From JACJYM01 sp965230495 (GTDB lineage: Bacteria > Bacteroidota > Bacteroidia > Chitinophagales > Saprospiraceae): a stretch of 64,000 bases of DNA. Of this stretch, positions 1-10,200 are shown piece after piece. The stretch lies in NCBI GenBank assembly GCA_965230495.1, contig OZ246004.1, forward strand, positions 2,046,001 to 2,110,000, in the 5' to 3' direction. Below the pieces are notes generated by a model that saw only the letters and a program-made list of their open reading frames with translations, searched no databases and was not told where the DNA came from. Every line of letters begins with the position of its first letter. The first letter of the stretch is position 1. Both the position numbers and the translations under genes were made by a program.

Positions 1-539
1 AATATATCATCTTCTATCTTATCTAATTGCTGTTGACTACTTCCACGTCCTTTAATAATATCCAACTTACTAACAATTTCAAAATCTGTGTTGATTACAT
101 ACAATATGTTTCCATAGGGAAAATCCGGTTCTTCTTCCGCGTTCTTACTATCTGTAAGAAATTCGAATCCATCCTCCTTATAATATCTGATTACTACAAC
201 ATATCCATCTTCTATGGGTTCTATTGTAGTAAAATGGCAATCCTTACATTCTAATGCATCCTTTAGCTTCAAATCGCCATCTAGTATCATCATAACGGGA
301 TTTATGATATCCGGATATTTGGATATATATTCTACATCATCTTTTAGAACAACCGTATCCGAAAAAGTAGAGAAATAAAAATATGTTTCGTCATATTCTC
401 CATTATATTTTATTCCTCTTAACTCACCTATCGTTCCAGCATCCTTTCCATATGCATGAAACATAGATAATATCTCGCATTCCTGAGCGGAGATTGTTAT
501 TCCCATGAGAATTAATAATATGGTTTGTAGTGTCTTCAA
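1..539 (-). CDS. Secreted beta-propeller-like protein, N-terminal part (cut by left window edge)
   Basis: An open minus-strand frame runs from about 539 to the left edge without a stop. It translates to a signal peptide followed by a region closely matching the protein encoded at 653-2485, so this is a tandem paralogue. The ATG used by the neighbour is useless here: it is followed directly by TAG, and the adjacent A-tract has 7 instead of 9 bases. The in-frame TTG at 539 would still give a full signal peptide (KTLQTILLILMGITISAQ); otherwise ATG 506 would start inside it. By analogy with the neighbour the complete protein should carry a beta-propeller and a T9SS sorting domain, but that part lies outside the window. 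Whether this copy is expressed cannot be told from sequence. Confidence 0.6.
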   Translation of the reverse strand, partial: MKTLQTILLILMGITISAQECEILSMFHAYGKDAGTIGELRGIKYNGEYDETYFYFSTFSDTVVLKDDVEYISKYPDIINPVMMILDGDLKLKDALECKDCHFTTIEPIEDGYVVVIRYYKEDGFEFLTDSKNAEEEPDFPYGNILYVINTDFEIVSKLDIIKGRGSSQQQLDKIEDDI

Positions 540-549
540 TATTTTATTT
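251..549. repeat. Direct repeat, copy A (5' end of paralogue 1)
   Basis: About 300 bp nearly identical to 2180-2480, with only a handful of mismatches. Identity collapses abruptly below position ~250, where the two genes become clearly diverged paralogues. This pattern suits recent gene conversion or a patchwork duplication better than uniform divergence. Confidence 0.85.
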
Positions 550-558
550 TTTTGTCTA

Positions 559-642
559 CATCACTGATTTTCGCGGATTCTTGGATGAACACTGATTTAT
601 TTCTTAATCTGTGTTTATCTCATCATCCGTATCATCCGTGAT
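559..642. repeat. Intergenic ATCCGT-type repeat, copy A
   Basis: The spacer before paralogue 1 contains CATCACTGATTTTCGCGGAT followed by a tail of ATCCGT/ATCATCCGT units. A diverged copy lies at 2483-2556. The ends carry short direct ATCCGT periodicity. No ORF or transposase is associated; it looks like a dispersed intergenic repeat. Confidence 0.6.
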
Positions 643-652
643 GCTGCGTCAC

Positions 653-2485
653 TTACTCTTTCATCACTATCACTTTTTTATTTATTTGTTCTTCTCCTAT
701 TTTTATGTTTAGCATATATGATCCGGTCTCTATATCTACTCCTAAATCGAAAATATGATGAGACTGATCTATCCTTTTTATTTCTCTTTTTATTAAACTG
801 CCCTTTATATCCATCAAGCTTATCTCCGCCTCTTGTCCTCTCAATCGTGTACCGAATAAAATATTGACATCATCTTGATGATATACCGGATTGGGATATA
901 CCAGCACTTCTTCTTTTCTAAATACAGAATGGGTGGTACTGGTCATCTTACTCAATACTGAGGCTGGAAGCTTAATGATAAAATCATTTCGCTTATCGCT
1001 GATCTCTTTGAGTTCTATCTCATTGCCCATAAAGTCCCAAGTATCTGAAAGTAATGTACTGGGATACTCTAGCTGCAACAATACATCCCCATCTCTAGTA
1101 AAGCTCAAATTTCTCATGATTATAATATCATGTGGATCATTATTAACATTAAAACCCTTTAGGGCTTCTCCTTCCAAATCCAGTGCTGCTAAAAAATTGG
1201 TATTTACTACATCTGGTGTCCACCACTCTTCTATAAACTCTCCGGTAGGTGCATAGAACTCCTCTTCTCCAATATGATAACTAATATCTTCTGGAGATAT
1301 AATTGGTCCACCATATATCAATTTATTATGATCAATATCTATACTGATACTAGCCCAAGCATCTTTAAAGTCTCCTGTCAGAAACCATACCCAATCGAAT
1401 TCAAAATCAGGAGTGTACTTCAAAATCATCAATAGATTGTCATTTACCTCATGAGTCACCACGGTATCTGCATTGATATACTGACCATCAAATGAATGAC
1501 TATCTATGTACATATTGCCCATGTCATCTACTACCATATCGGTAAACATATCTCCGGGTATGTCCGGTGTATTGAACAGCTTTAGCAAACCACCATCCTT
1601 GTCCAATTTCACTACATAGGGTAAGGTCCATCCTATCGAACTGTCCCTCAGGGTATCTTGCTCTACAATGAGCTGTCCTGAGCCTCTACCAGTGATCAGC
1701 ACATTAGACTCATGGTCTACTACCGCATCCATAAAGTTATCCACCCCACCTGCTCCTATGGACTGTACCCACTTCACACTATCTGCTCCATAATCATACC
1801 TCAACGTAAATATCTGAAACGGTTGAGGAAATGGATCACCCCCTCCCATATAGGTATCATGCTCCCAAATGGTATCTCCACGGATAAGCATATATGGAGG
1901 ATAAAACGTACCCGTGTAGAGAAGGTCATCTTCTATCTTGTCTAACTGTCTTTGTTTAGAGGATTGGACACTCAATAATTCCAACTTATGAATTATTTCT
2001 TTATCATCACCTAATACGTACAATACATCTCCCCCCTGATATTTTGGTTCTTCTATACCATTAATCGTATCTCCTAGAAACTCAAAACCTGTACTCATAT
2101 CATAATTTATTGCTATGATGTAACCACCATTTTCAATAGGTTCTATCGAAGTAAATCTGCAGTTCTGACATTCGAATGCATCCTTTAGCTTCAAATCCCC
2201 ATCTAGAATCATCATAACGGGATTTATGATATCCGGATATTTGGAGATATATTCTACATCATCTTTTAGAACAACCGTATCCGAAAAAGTAGAGAAATAA
2301 AAATATGTTTCGTCATATTCTCCATTATATTTTATTCCTCTTAACTCACCTATCGTTCCAGCATCCTTTCCATATGCATGAAACATAGATAATATCTCAC
2401 ATTCCTGAGCGGAGATCATTATCCCCATGAGAATTAATAATATGGTTTGTAGTGTCTTCAATATTTTATTTTTTTTTGTCAGCAT
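653..2485 (-). CDS. Secreted beta-propeller-like protein with T9SS sorting domain
   Basis: A 610-residue exported protein. An N-terminal signal peptide ends near SAQ (about residue 28). The body has repeated strands of the type VVDHESNVLITG and VVDDMGNMYI, spaced like SBBP/beta-propeller blades. Residues ~530-610 form a type-A T9SS C-terminal domain (VLVYPNPV, ISLMDIKG, SYMLNIKIG, KKVIVMK), so the protein should be secreted by T9SS and attached to or released from the surface. ATG 2485 was chosen over the GTG just before it; an in-frame TTG at 2461 is conserved in the paralogue at 1-539 and would also leave a good signal peptide. A 9-A tract follows the ATG. Ligand and function are unknown. 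Confidence 0.8.
   Translation of the reverse strand: MLTKKNKILKTLQTILLILMGIMISAQECEILSMFHAYGKDAGTIGELRGIKYNGEYDETYFYFSTFSDTVVLKDDVEYISKYPDIINPVMMILDGDLKLKDAFECQNCRFTSIEPIENGGYIIAINYDMSTGFEFLGDTINGIEEPKYQGGDVLYVLGDDKEIIHKLELLSVQSSKQRQLDKIEDDLLYTGTFYPPYMLIRGDTIWEHDTYMGGGDPFPQPFQIFTLRYDYGADSVKWVQSIGAGGVDNFMDAVVDHESNVLITGRGSGQLIVEQDTLRDSSIGWTLPYVVKLDKDGGLLKLFNTPDIPGDMFTDMVVDDMGNMYIDSHSFDGQYINADTVVTHEVNDNLLMILKYTPDFEFDWVWFLTGDFKDAWASISIDIDHNKLIYGGPIISPEDISYHIGEEEFYAPTGEFIEEWWTPDVVNTNFLAALDLEGEALKGFNVNNDPHDIIIMRNLSFTRDGDVLLQLEYPSTLLSDTWDFMGNEIELKEISDKRNDFIIKLPASVLSKMTSTTHSVFRKEEVLVYPNPVYHQDDVNILFGTRLRGQEAEISLMDIKGSLIKREIKRIDQSHHIFDLGVDIETGSYMLNIKIGEEQINKKVIVMKE
2180..2480. repeat. Direct repeat, copy B (5' end of paralogue 2)
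   Basis: The counterpart of 251-549. It covers the signal peptide and roughly the first 90 codons of the gene at 653-2485. Copy B has a 9-base A-tract after the start codon where copy A has 7. Confidence 0.85.
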
Positions 2486-2556
2486 CACTGATTTTCGCAG
2501 ATTATTGGATGGACACTGAGTTCTTAATCCATGTAATCCGTCATCCGTATCATCCT
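2483..2556. repeat. Intergenic ATCCGT-type repeat, copy B
   Basis: A diverged copy of 559-642 with the same leading CATCACTGATTTTCGC block and a tail of ATCCGTCATCCGTATCATCC. It separates the three-gene operon upstream from the T9SS paralogue and overlaps the latter's start codon, so the repeat probably supplies its 5' leader. Confidence 0.6.
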
Positions 2557-2569
2557 TGAATACTAATAT

Positions 2570-3700
2570 TTACGCTTCACTTTTTTCTTGTTCATACACC
2601 AATAGTTCTCTTTTATCTGTATATACATAGCATCTATCTTCATGCCGTTCTACTGTACGTGGTGCTCCAATAATATCATCTGGCATGTCTTCTATCCAAT
2701 CATACTTTTTTGAATCCCTATTAAAAGCAGCTATCTTTCGACTATTTCTGTCCACTACTATAATCTGTCTATCAACCAGTGCCAATGGTTTGGTCTGTAT
2801 ATTCATGACTCCTTTTTCCAAAACTTCTTCCTTTACTATGGTAAAATCCATTTCAAGAGAATTTAAGTCTAACTCCCAATAATACCAACGGTAAAAACAA
2901 ATCATTTTTCCCTCTTCTACTACGATATTGGCATGTTGTGTGTGGGTAATGACCGGATATCTTCCATTATCATTGGCTGCGGGTTCTGTATTATCCTCAC
3001 AATCTCTTAAATAATGCATCCACTCACCCGAATCCTTATGAAGGCATATCAAACCACCATTTTTCATGGACATCCACAACTGATCTTTATATACTCCCAA
3101 TACAGAAGCCTTATTTTTCTTGTCAAATGGATATTTGCTTACTAATTTCTCCAGATGGTCTTCTAAATTGAAGGTCCATAGAATATCTCCATTCTCAAAT
3201 GATAATCTGGAAAGTTTTGTCCAGTTCGTATTATTCTTTTCATCTCGATGATAACTTGTCAAAATTTCAAAATTAAGACTAAGTATAAAGTCATTTGGCA
3301 CTTTCCATTCATCCTTTCTTTCTTCAACAAATACCCGACTCCTACTGTCCGAGTTCTCATCCCTAATTTCTTTTACAAATACTTCATCTCCTTTATAACT
3401 ATACCTAGAATTTTTGTCGATAACATAGACATCTTCTAATCTTAACTCTTCAACATTTAAATAAGAAACTATATCTCTTTTCAAAATGAGAAAACCTTCC
3501 TTATATATTTTTGGCTGTCCCCTTACAAACCCATCTGCCTCGACTTGATAAATTAACTCATTTGAACTGTTATAAAGACTAAACATACTTATAGAATATC
3601 CAGACTGAGGTGCTTCACGAATATAATCTTGAACTACACATATAACATCTCTATAAAAACAGTACCAATCAACATTTCTTATTATAAATTTAAATCTCAT
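2570..3700 (-). CDS. Cytoplasmic beta-propeller-like protein; candidate immunity partner
   Basis: A 376-residue protein with no signal peptide, lipobox or membrane segment, so cytoplasmic localisation is inferred. Segments such as LSFENGDILWTFNLED, ICLHKDSGEW and VVDRNSRKIAAFNRDS recall PQQ-type beta-propeller blades, but the match is by eye only. Its ATG lies 2 bp after the stop of the large secreted protein at 3703-7224, so the two are co-transcribed. In polymorphic-toxin loci a non-secreted protein directly downstream of the toxin is usually the immunity protein; that is the inference here. A plain accessory or PQQ-like enzyme fragment is the alternative. Confidence 0.65.
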   Translation of the reverse strand: MRFKFIIRNVDWYCFYRDVICVVQDYIREAPQSGYSISMFSLYNSSNELIYQVEADGFVRGQPKIYKEGFLILKRDIVSYLNVEELRLEDVYVIDKNSRYSYKGDEVFVKEIRDENSDSRSRVFVEERKDEWKVPNDFILSLNFEILTSYHRDEKNNTNWTKLSRLSFENGDILWTFNLEDHLEKLVSKYPFDKKNKASVLGVYKDQLWMSMKNGGLICLHKDSGEWMHYLRDCEDNTEPAANDNGRYPVITHTQHANIVVEEGKMICFYRWYYWELDLNSLEMDFTIVKEEVLEKGVMNIQTKPLALVDRQIIVVDRNSRKIAAFNRDSKKYDWIEDMPDDIIGAPRTVERHEDRCYVYTDKRELLVYEQEKSEA

Positions 3701-3702
3701 AA

Positions 3703-6700
3703 TTACTCTGCTTTGATAAAATCTAACCAGTCTGAATCATATGTTGAAGCTAGTAATTCATCCAAGAGATCATCTTCGTTTTCAATACCATTGAAAATAT
3801 CCATCCAAAAATTTTCTGTATTTGGTGTCCAAAAATATGCAGCATTGTTTTGATACATTTGCAACAATCTATAACGTGCTAACTGTTCGGCTGATAATTC
3901 TACTCCATTGACAAAGACTCCCGTTGGGGTAGAAATTTTACCGGCTTCAAAGATATAATTCAACTGATCTACATCCGTTACACTTTCCAAGTAAGCTCTA
4001 TTTTGTTGTCTAAACTGAGAGCTACTCGGTATAGCGTCAATAGTGCTATTAATATACGATTTAAATTCGTACTTATCGCCATTAATCATGGCTATATCAA
4101 ATTTACAATTAGGGCAAGACAGATCATCCAGCCCATTTACATCGTTCCCAAGAGTGATAAAAGACAGATCTATAGATTGGACATTGGTCTTTTTGAATAC
4201 ATCAGGTTCTAAAGAGATTTTCTTCAGCATTTGAGCGACTGATTCTGTCATCCAAATATTTCCAGATTTCATAGTTGTGATTACACCGTCAAATCCAGGA
4301 ATGGCATCAGGAGGACCAAATTCTTTTGTGAATTTTTTGACATCATCAACATATTCATCTATGTTCTTAAGATAATTATGTGCTGCGTCACCGCAACATG
4401 GTGCAGCAGGATTTTTCTCAATAATAGTAGCTAAACCTTCTTCTCCTCCCAAAGCATCAAAAACATCTTGATCCTTTCTTACTTCATATACTTTATCTAG
4501 CAGCTTTACATCTGCAGTTCTTCTCACATTAGGACCACTATGTTTAAGAAATACCGTCTCCCATGATTTCAAGTATTCTAAATTATCGAAATCATCGGCA
4601 CTATTTCTAAATTTTTTCATTAGGGCACTATTGTTTGCAATAAGATCTGCCGCTAATTTGGTCATCTTATCCTCAGGGAATGAGGCCAGCCAATTAATAA
4701 TATCAGCACGTTTGGAAGGACTAATAAAATCCAGAACTTGCATCAGATCGAATATCTCCGAGGGAAGGTCTTCATAATCAACAATACCCGAATAATTATT
4801 ATATAAGGCTTTGAATTCGTCATCTACTAATTCTTTATAGCCATTATTATTTTGTGATATAGCAGTTTGGTGTAGTGATTCTATGGCACCAGCTGTTTTT
4901 TCTATATCCGAATCTTCATCCCATTCAGGAGATCCTGTTTTTAATTTTTTTGTTTTCCGAATATAATTCACAGATGCAGCCATCTTGGCTAATTTGGGTA
5001 ATTTCTCCAGTAGTTGATCTTCTCCTAATTCAAGCCATGAAACTACTTCAGAAACATCGCTTAAATTTCCCCAAAGTTCAGTTGCTCTTTCCAGACCAAT
5101 ATAATCAGCTACCACGTCTTGAAATTCAGATTCAGGTAACAAAGAAAAAACGGCATTATACAATATGGCTCCTCTTAAAGCAAACAATACAATCCTTCCT
5201 GTAAGTCCAATTGCACCCAATGTACCACTGGCCGGTAACGTCAGAATAGTCACAATAGCCAATGTTACGTTAAGTCCAACTTCAAAAAGATCTTTCTCCT
5301 TATCTTGTTGTATAAGCCAGGCTAAAGCAAAGGCTGATATAGGCAGAGCTTTATTATCTAATTGATTGCCCGCCGGTGCAAAAAGAGTTTTTTGAAAATT
5401 GGTAAGAAATATTATATCATATGCAGATATAAATCCAGTAGAAGTAGGTATTTCCCATTTTTTACATTCCTTCTCCCAACCTATAGCCGCATAAACGGTT
5501 CCATACGGGCCATGGCCTTGAATAAACTCGTTTGGACTCCAAAAATCAAGGCCTATCTCGGAACAATAGTTCATATTAACTTTTATCGACTCATAACCAT
5601 CGGTTTGATCATAACCCGTTTTCGTGAATTCGTCTTCTTTTGGAGCCTCAATTCTAATGGGATCATTAGGACCTGGTTCCCATGGTATAATTTTGCTCGC
5701 AGCATAATTCTCAAAATCTATGGAATAACTATTCCCATCCCAATGCCCGGCTGCCAAAGCCGCTACCTCATTAATAATCTTAAGTAAAGGAAATTCTTGA
5801 TCTTGACCTACTGCCAAGTTAGTAACTGCATTCCATAAGGCTTGTGTCGCACCATCTATATGTATAATTCCTCCCTCTCCTGTTAAAAAGTCAGCCGCTA
5901 ATTGCTGATCATTTTTGGATTGTACTGCCTTAAATATTTTTTGAAAAAAGTCCTTTTCATCAACATATACTTCTGCCCATAAAATATTATTTACATCACT
6001 CGAAACCGTATTGTAAATCTTTACCAGACATAACAGCTTTTCTATGGACAAGCTATTGTAATATGACTGATCTTGCAATCGTACTAATTCATAGGCAGAC
6101 TTTTTTTCCAAATCACTTAAATCTGTACCACAAACATCTTCCAATTCAGCAAATAATTTACCTATATAGTCATAATATCCAGTTCCTGGAACATATTCAC
6201 TCAACAATAAATCGTAGTATTGTTGAGGAGTAAACACCATGGCATCAGCATCTACAGAATTATCCCCATTGGTATTAGTGGTAACAGCATCGACATGCTG
6301 TGCAAAAGGATAAATAATCTCCTGAATGTACTCATTGTTTAACCAAGGATAGTCTGTTGTATTAGACAAGTTATCGCACCAAGCATCCATAAAATCATGA
6401 GCAGTAGAGCCTTCTTCAAAGGTTTCTGCTAAATCAGAACAAGGAATATCAGGATTTAAGTTTCCATTCCAATAATCCATCGTCTTTTGAAGAAAGTCCT
6501 TTAGATTAAATTTATTTGAAGAATCAAAGCCGCTCCAAGTATTGACAAAATAATCGCTTACCTTATTAGAAGTTAAGAAATCACTAGTTTTGTAATCATA
6601 TCTGAGAGTAGCTTTAAAATCTTTCTCTCTATTAGTAATCACTTGATACTGTCCTATAGCCATGAAAAGGCGTTCTTTTCCTTCGGCAAATGTGCCTACA

Positions 6701-7224
6701 GGAACTTCCCCCAGTTTTTCCTTTAATGTTTCAATCAGGTCATTATAATCCTCAATATCCTGAGTTCCTTTATTATTATGATAATGATCTACTGGCGTCG
6801 ATGAATTCTGTTGGTCCGCCAATAAAGAGGATTCCAGAATGACATTAGGAAATGTAATGTAAAATATATAGGCCTGAATGTTACTGGGATTTACATTATT
6901 AAAGGCATTGTAGTCCTCGCAAATCATATCGTATCCTTCCGGTTGTTGAATCTGAATATCAATTTCTCCTTCCGAATCTTCTGCATACCATCTCCACTGT
7001 ACCATACTACAATCACTTGATATCATTCCTGTTCCGTAATCAATATTAAAGACATATTGGTTATCTTCTGGGTGGCCTTCCAGGGAATTGATTTTATTTT
7101 GACGAGCCACTTTCTTAAACTCAACAATAATATTGTTGATAAGACTATCTCTATTTGAATAAGCATGACTTGTTGAAATACTTAAAAGATATAAGGTCGT
7201 AACTAAAAATATTTTGATTTTCAT
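3703..7224 (-). CDS. Large secreted protein with C-terminal PD-(D/E)XK-like motif; candidate polymorphic toxin
   Basis: About 1,173 residues. ATG 7224 was chosen because it starts a clean signal peptide (MKIKIFLVTTLYLLSISTSHA); a TTG frame begins 24 bases earlier. Residues ~60-640 are mixed alpha/beta with no recognised domain. Residues ~640-700 are strongly hydrophobic and Gly/Ala-rich (LTLPASGTLGAIGLTG), like the pre-toxin segments of Bacteroidota polymorphic toxins. The C-terminal ~200 residues hold CPNCKFDIAMINGDKYEFKS, where Asp1043, Glu1053 and Lys1055 are spaced as in a PD-(D/E)XK nuclease core, followed by a Gln/Arg-rich helix (SSQFRQQNRAYLE). No T9SS sorting domain is visible. It sits 29 bp after the giant gene and 2 bp before a non-secreted protein. 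A nuclease toxin is an inference; no homologue search was possible. Confidence 0.65.
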   Translation of the reverse strand: MKIKIFLVTTLYLLSISTSHAYSNRDSLINNIIVEFKKVARQNKINSLEGHPEDNQYVFNIDYGTGMISSDCSMVQWRWYAEDSEGEIDIQIQQPEGYDMICEDYNAFNNVNPSNIQAYIFYITFPNVILESSLLADQQNSSTPVDHYHNNKGTQDIEDYNDLIETLKEKLGEVPVGTFAEGKERLFMAIGQYQVITNREKDFKATLRYDYKTSDFLTSNKVSDYFVNTWSGFDSSNKFNLKDFLQKTMDYWNGNLNPDIPCSDLAETFEEGSTAHDFMDAWCDNLSNTTDYPWLNNEYIQEIIYPFAQHVDAVTTNTNGDNSVDADAMVFTPQQYYDLLLSEYVPGTGYYDYIGKLFAELEDVCGTDLSDLEKKSAYELVRLQDQSYYNSLSIEKLLCLVKIYNTVSSDVNNILWAEVYVDEKDFFQKIFKAVQSKNDQQLAADFLTGEGGIIHIDGATQALWNAVTNLAVGQDQEFPLLKIINEVAALAAGHWDGNSYSIDFENYAASKIIPWEPGPNDPIRIEAPKEDEFTKTGYDQTDGYESIKVNMNYCSEIGLDFWSPNEFIQGHGPYGTVYAAIGWEKECKKWEIPTSTGFISAYDIIFLTNFQKTLFAPAGNQLDNKALPISAFALAWLIQQDKEKDLFEVGLNVTLAIVTILTLPASGTLGAIGLTGRIVLFALRGAILYNAVFSLLPESEFQDVVADYIGLERATELWGNLSDVSEVVSWLELGEDQLLEKLPKLAKMAASVNYIRKTKKLKTGSPEWDEDSDIEKTAGAIESLHQTAISQNNNGYKELVDDEFKALYNNYSGIVDYEDLPSEIFDLMQVLDFISPSKRADIINWLASFPEDKMTKLAADLIANNSALMKKFRNSADDFDNLEYLKSWETVFLKHSGPNVRRTADVKLLDKVYEVRKDQDVFDALGGEEGLATIIEKNPAAPCCGDAAHNYLKNIDEYVDDVKKFTKEFGPPDAIPGFDGVITTMKSGNIWMTESVAQMLKKISLEPDVFKKTNVQSIDLSFITLGNDVNGLDDLSCPNCKFDIAMINGDKYEFKSYINSTIDAIPSSSQFRQQNRAYLESVTDVDQLNYIFEAGKISTPTGVFVNGVELSAEQLARYRLLQMYQNNAAYFWTPNTENFWMDIFNGIENEDDLLDELLASTYDSDWLDFIKAE

Positions 7225-7253
7225 TATATTAATTTTTATACTGATCAATGGTA

Positions 7254-10200
7254 TTAATTCCTAATATTATTATAGCTTCTGAACTGAATTGATTCTCGCA
7301 AGTACTGCCTCAATAAATTCTGTATATCAACATTTGTAACAATGTCCGGAGGATCTACTCCTTGCTCCTTAAGTGTCGTAATCGCCGGAACTAACTGCTC
7401 TCCTACCTCCAAGAACAATTTAAGAAGCTTTCCTACTTCCGCGGGTGTGTCAATCTTCTCCGCAGAGCCATCATCGGTCATAGCAAATAACAGATCACAA
7501 TAATGATATAAGTTTTCACCCTCATAAAAATTATTGGCGGCCGTCAAAGCTTCAGTTTCCACATCCTCATCTTCGATTTGATAAGACAAATCTTCTACTC
7601 CTGAAGCATCTAATCCTAACGATTCCATAACATCGTCATAGTCTTCGGTAAGGTTTTGTAATAGGGCGTCATTTTTACTCATAAAATAGACATTCTTTGC
7701 ATTCTTATTTGTCGTATAATTAGACAGCAGTTGATCTGGATAATCACCACAATCTTCACTAAATAGAATTGGTAGTATCCCTGTAATAACTATATTAAGA
7801 TCATCTAAAATATTGGCTAACTCTGCATCATAAGCCGCCTGACAGGCCTCTAATTCTGCTGTTTTCGCCTTGATATCATCTACTAGCTGTTGAGGTGGTT
7901 CTTGTCCCTGATTAGTATAGGACTCTGCCTGTTCTTTCAAAGCCTGCAATTCAGCAGCGGCTGTAACCAAGCAATTCTTAGTATCCTCGCTGACCAAATC
8001 TCCTGTGGTCTCTACCAATTCGTCTACGGCATCCAGTATATCATCCAATTCGTTGAGTATGTCTAATATATCATCCAGAATATTAAGAATATTATTGACC
8101 CCAGTATTTATGGCATCACTCAAATCATCTCCTAATATGGCTAAACCAAAAGCATTCATCTCTATCTCTCCCTGAATCATCTGCATGGCATTACTGATAT
8201 GGATATTCTCAAAGGTGACATTGATACGTATAAACTCGAAGTAAGGAATCTTGATATATCCTTTACCGCTAAACTTACCGTAAGAACCTTGAGCACTCTT
8301 AACATTGATATCAAAGTCTGATGCTCTGAAAACATCTCCCGAATTAAGAGAGGGTAATAACGTATAAGAACTCAAATCTACGGGATCAACAGATAATCCA
8401 CAGAACGAACTATTCTCACCAGATGGCACCGGCACTTCAAGAGATGCAGTATTTGTATTCCCTGTATTACACAATCCGGTGATCTCTATAGTATAAGTGT
8501 ATCCATAAGCCAAGTTAGGAATAACCAAAGGAGAAGAATATGAAAGTGATAATGGATCCATATCTTCTTCAGGTCCTCCTACTAATGTCACTTCTATACT
8601 GGCATACTCATCTACCAAACTCATATCCAGTTCTATCTCTATATCATTGCCATTGACAAATTCGAATGATAAATCTCCAAACTCTGTACATGGACAAGCA
8701 TCAATATCACCTTTGCCATCATTATCGTTATCCGGGTTTTCATCATCCGGACAAGGGTCTATCTCATCACAGAGTCCGTCACCATCAGAATCCGGTTTTA
8801 ATTCTCCAATACACTCACAACCATTATTGCCAGTACTTACATACTTATCATGATGTGTACATTCATCTCCATCGTCACAAGGATCATTTTCCTGAACAGG
8901 TATTTGTTCATATACTCCGTCTTCGTTTATAATGGTTGCATAACAATCATTGTCAGGTTCTCCCCCCTCAAAATCACAAACGCTTCCATTAGGCAAAGTG
9001 ATAGATCCCGAGACAATATTACCAAGGTCGACATCAGAAAAGTCCAATATTTTAATACTGATGTCATCTCCACTACCAAAGCTAAGATTACTATCTCCTA
9101 CATTTAGCTCAAAGTCAGAGAGAGAACCACTATCAAAATCGAGATTGGTAAAACTGTAACCTCCTAAAAATGATAAAAAGTCAGGATTATAATCATCACT
9201 ATTAGTAAACTCGACAACCAATGCTCCATTCACAATGCTGATATTGTCAGGACACTTTACATCATCGACCTCGCCTCCACTTAAGACACACTGCTGATGA
9301 TCTGCATATGATATCGCTATATAATCGTAGTCATTCAATTCTCCTATATCGGGTATTTCAAAAATAACATCCGTATAGGCTGTATTTACACCGTTTTCAT
9401 CTTCAGCATACTCTCTTATGTTAGCATAGGTGAGATAGTCGAATGAATTTAAACCCGCAGGACTTATTTGAATATTCTCACCTGCAAAACTAATAGGCTG
9501 AGGGAAATCCTCTATATTGAAATCTTCACCTTCGAAAGTCAATACTATACCTACTCCCGGTACTATCTCAAAGCCATCCGGACATCCGATAGGCTGATAT
9601 GGAGGAACAAGGCAATCCGGAATGCCGTCTCCATTTTCGTCTATTTTATCATCGAGACCCGGACAAACATCACATGAAGGAACGGTTAGTATTTCATCAA
9701 CGCCATTGATTTCTACGGTTATTTCAACCCATTCTACCTGATCAATATTACCATCACCGTCAGTATCGGTAGCGGCATTACATGGTTCACAATCCGGCAC
9801 ATAATCACCATCAAAATCAATCGGATAACCCACACACTCACAATCTGAATTAACATAGTCAGCATAAGTACAAGGATCACCGTCATCACAAGCATCACCC
9901 GGCCCATTGGGACCATCGCCATCAGTAGAGCTCACAGCCCCTGATATTCCGGTAGGACACATGTCACAACCATCAGCAATACCATCACCATCACTGTCTT
10001 GATTATCATCAAATCCAGGACATACATCACAGATGTCCGGGATTCCGTCGTTATCCTCGTCCTCAGGCATCACCTCTTCACAATTACAATCATCTCCTAA
10101 CACATAGCCCATACAAGGATCAGCATTCTCCGGTGGACATGGCTCTTCACAACCACTAATATCAATATGCTCGTCATCATCACAATCACCATCATTGTCA

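Noticed and set aside
5362..5787. 141-codon plus-strand frame inside the toxin-like gene
   Set aside because: Antisense shadow with no recognisable domain; the minus-strand frame is continuous and has a signal peptide.
7224..7254. Giant and toxin-like genes as one gene split by a frameshift
   Set aside because: The second frame has its own complete signal peptide and the giant gene ends in a normal stop, so two separate genes are more likely.
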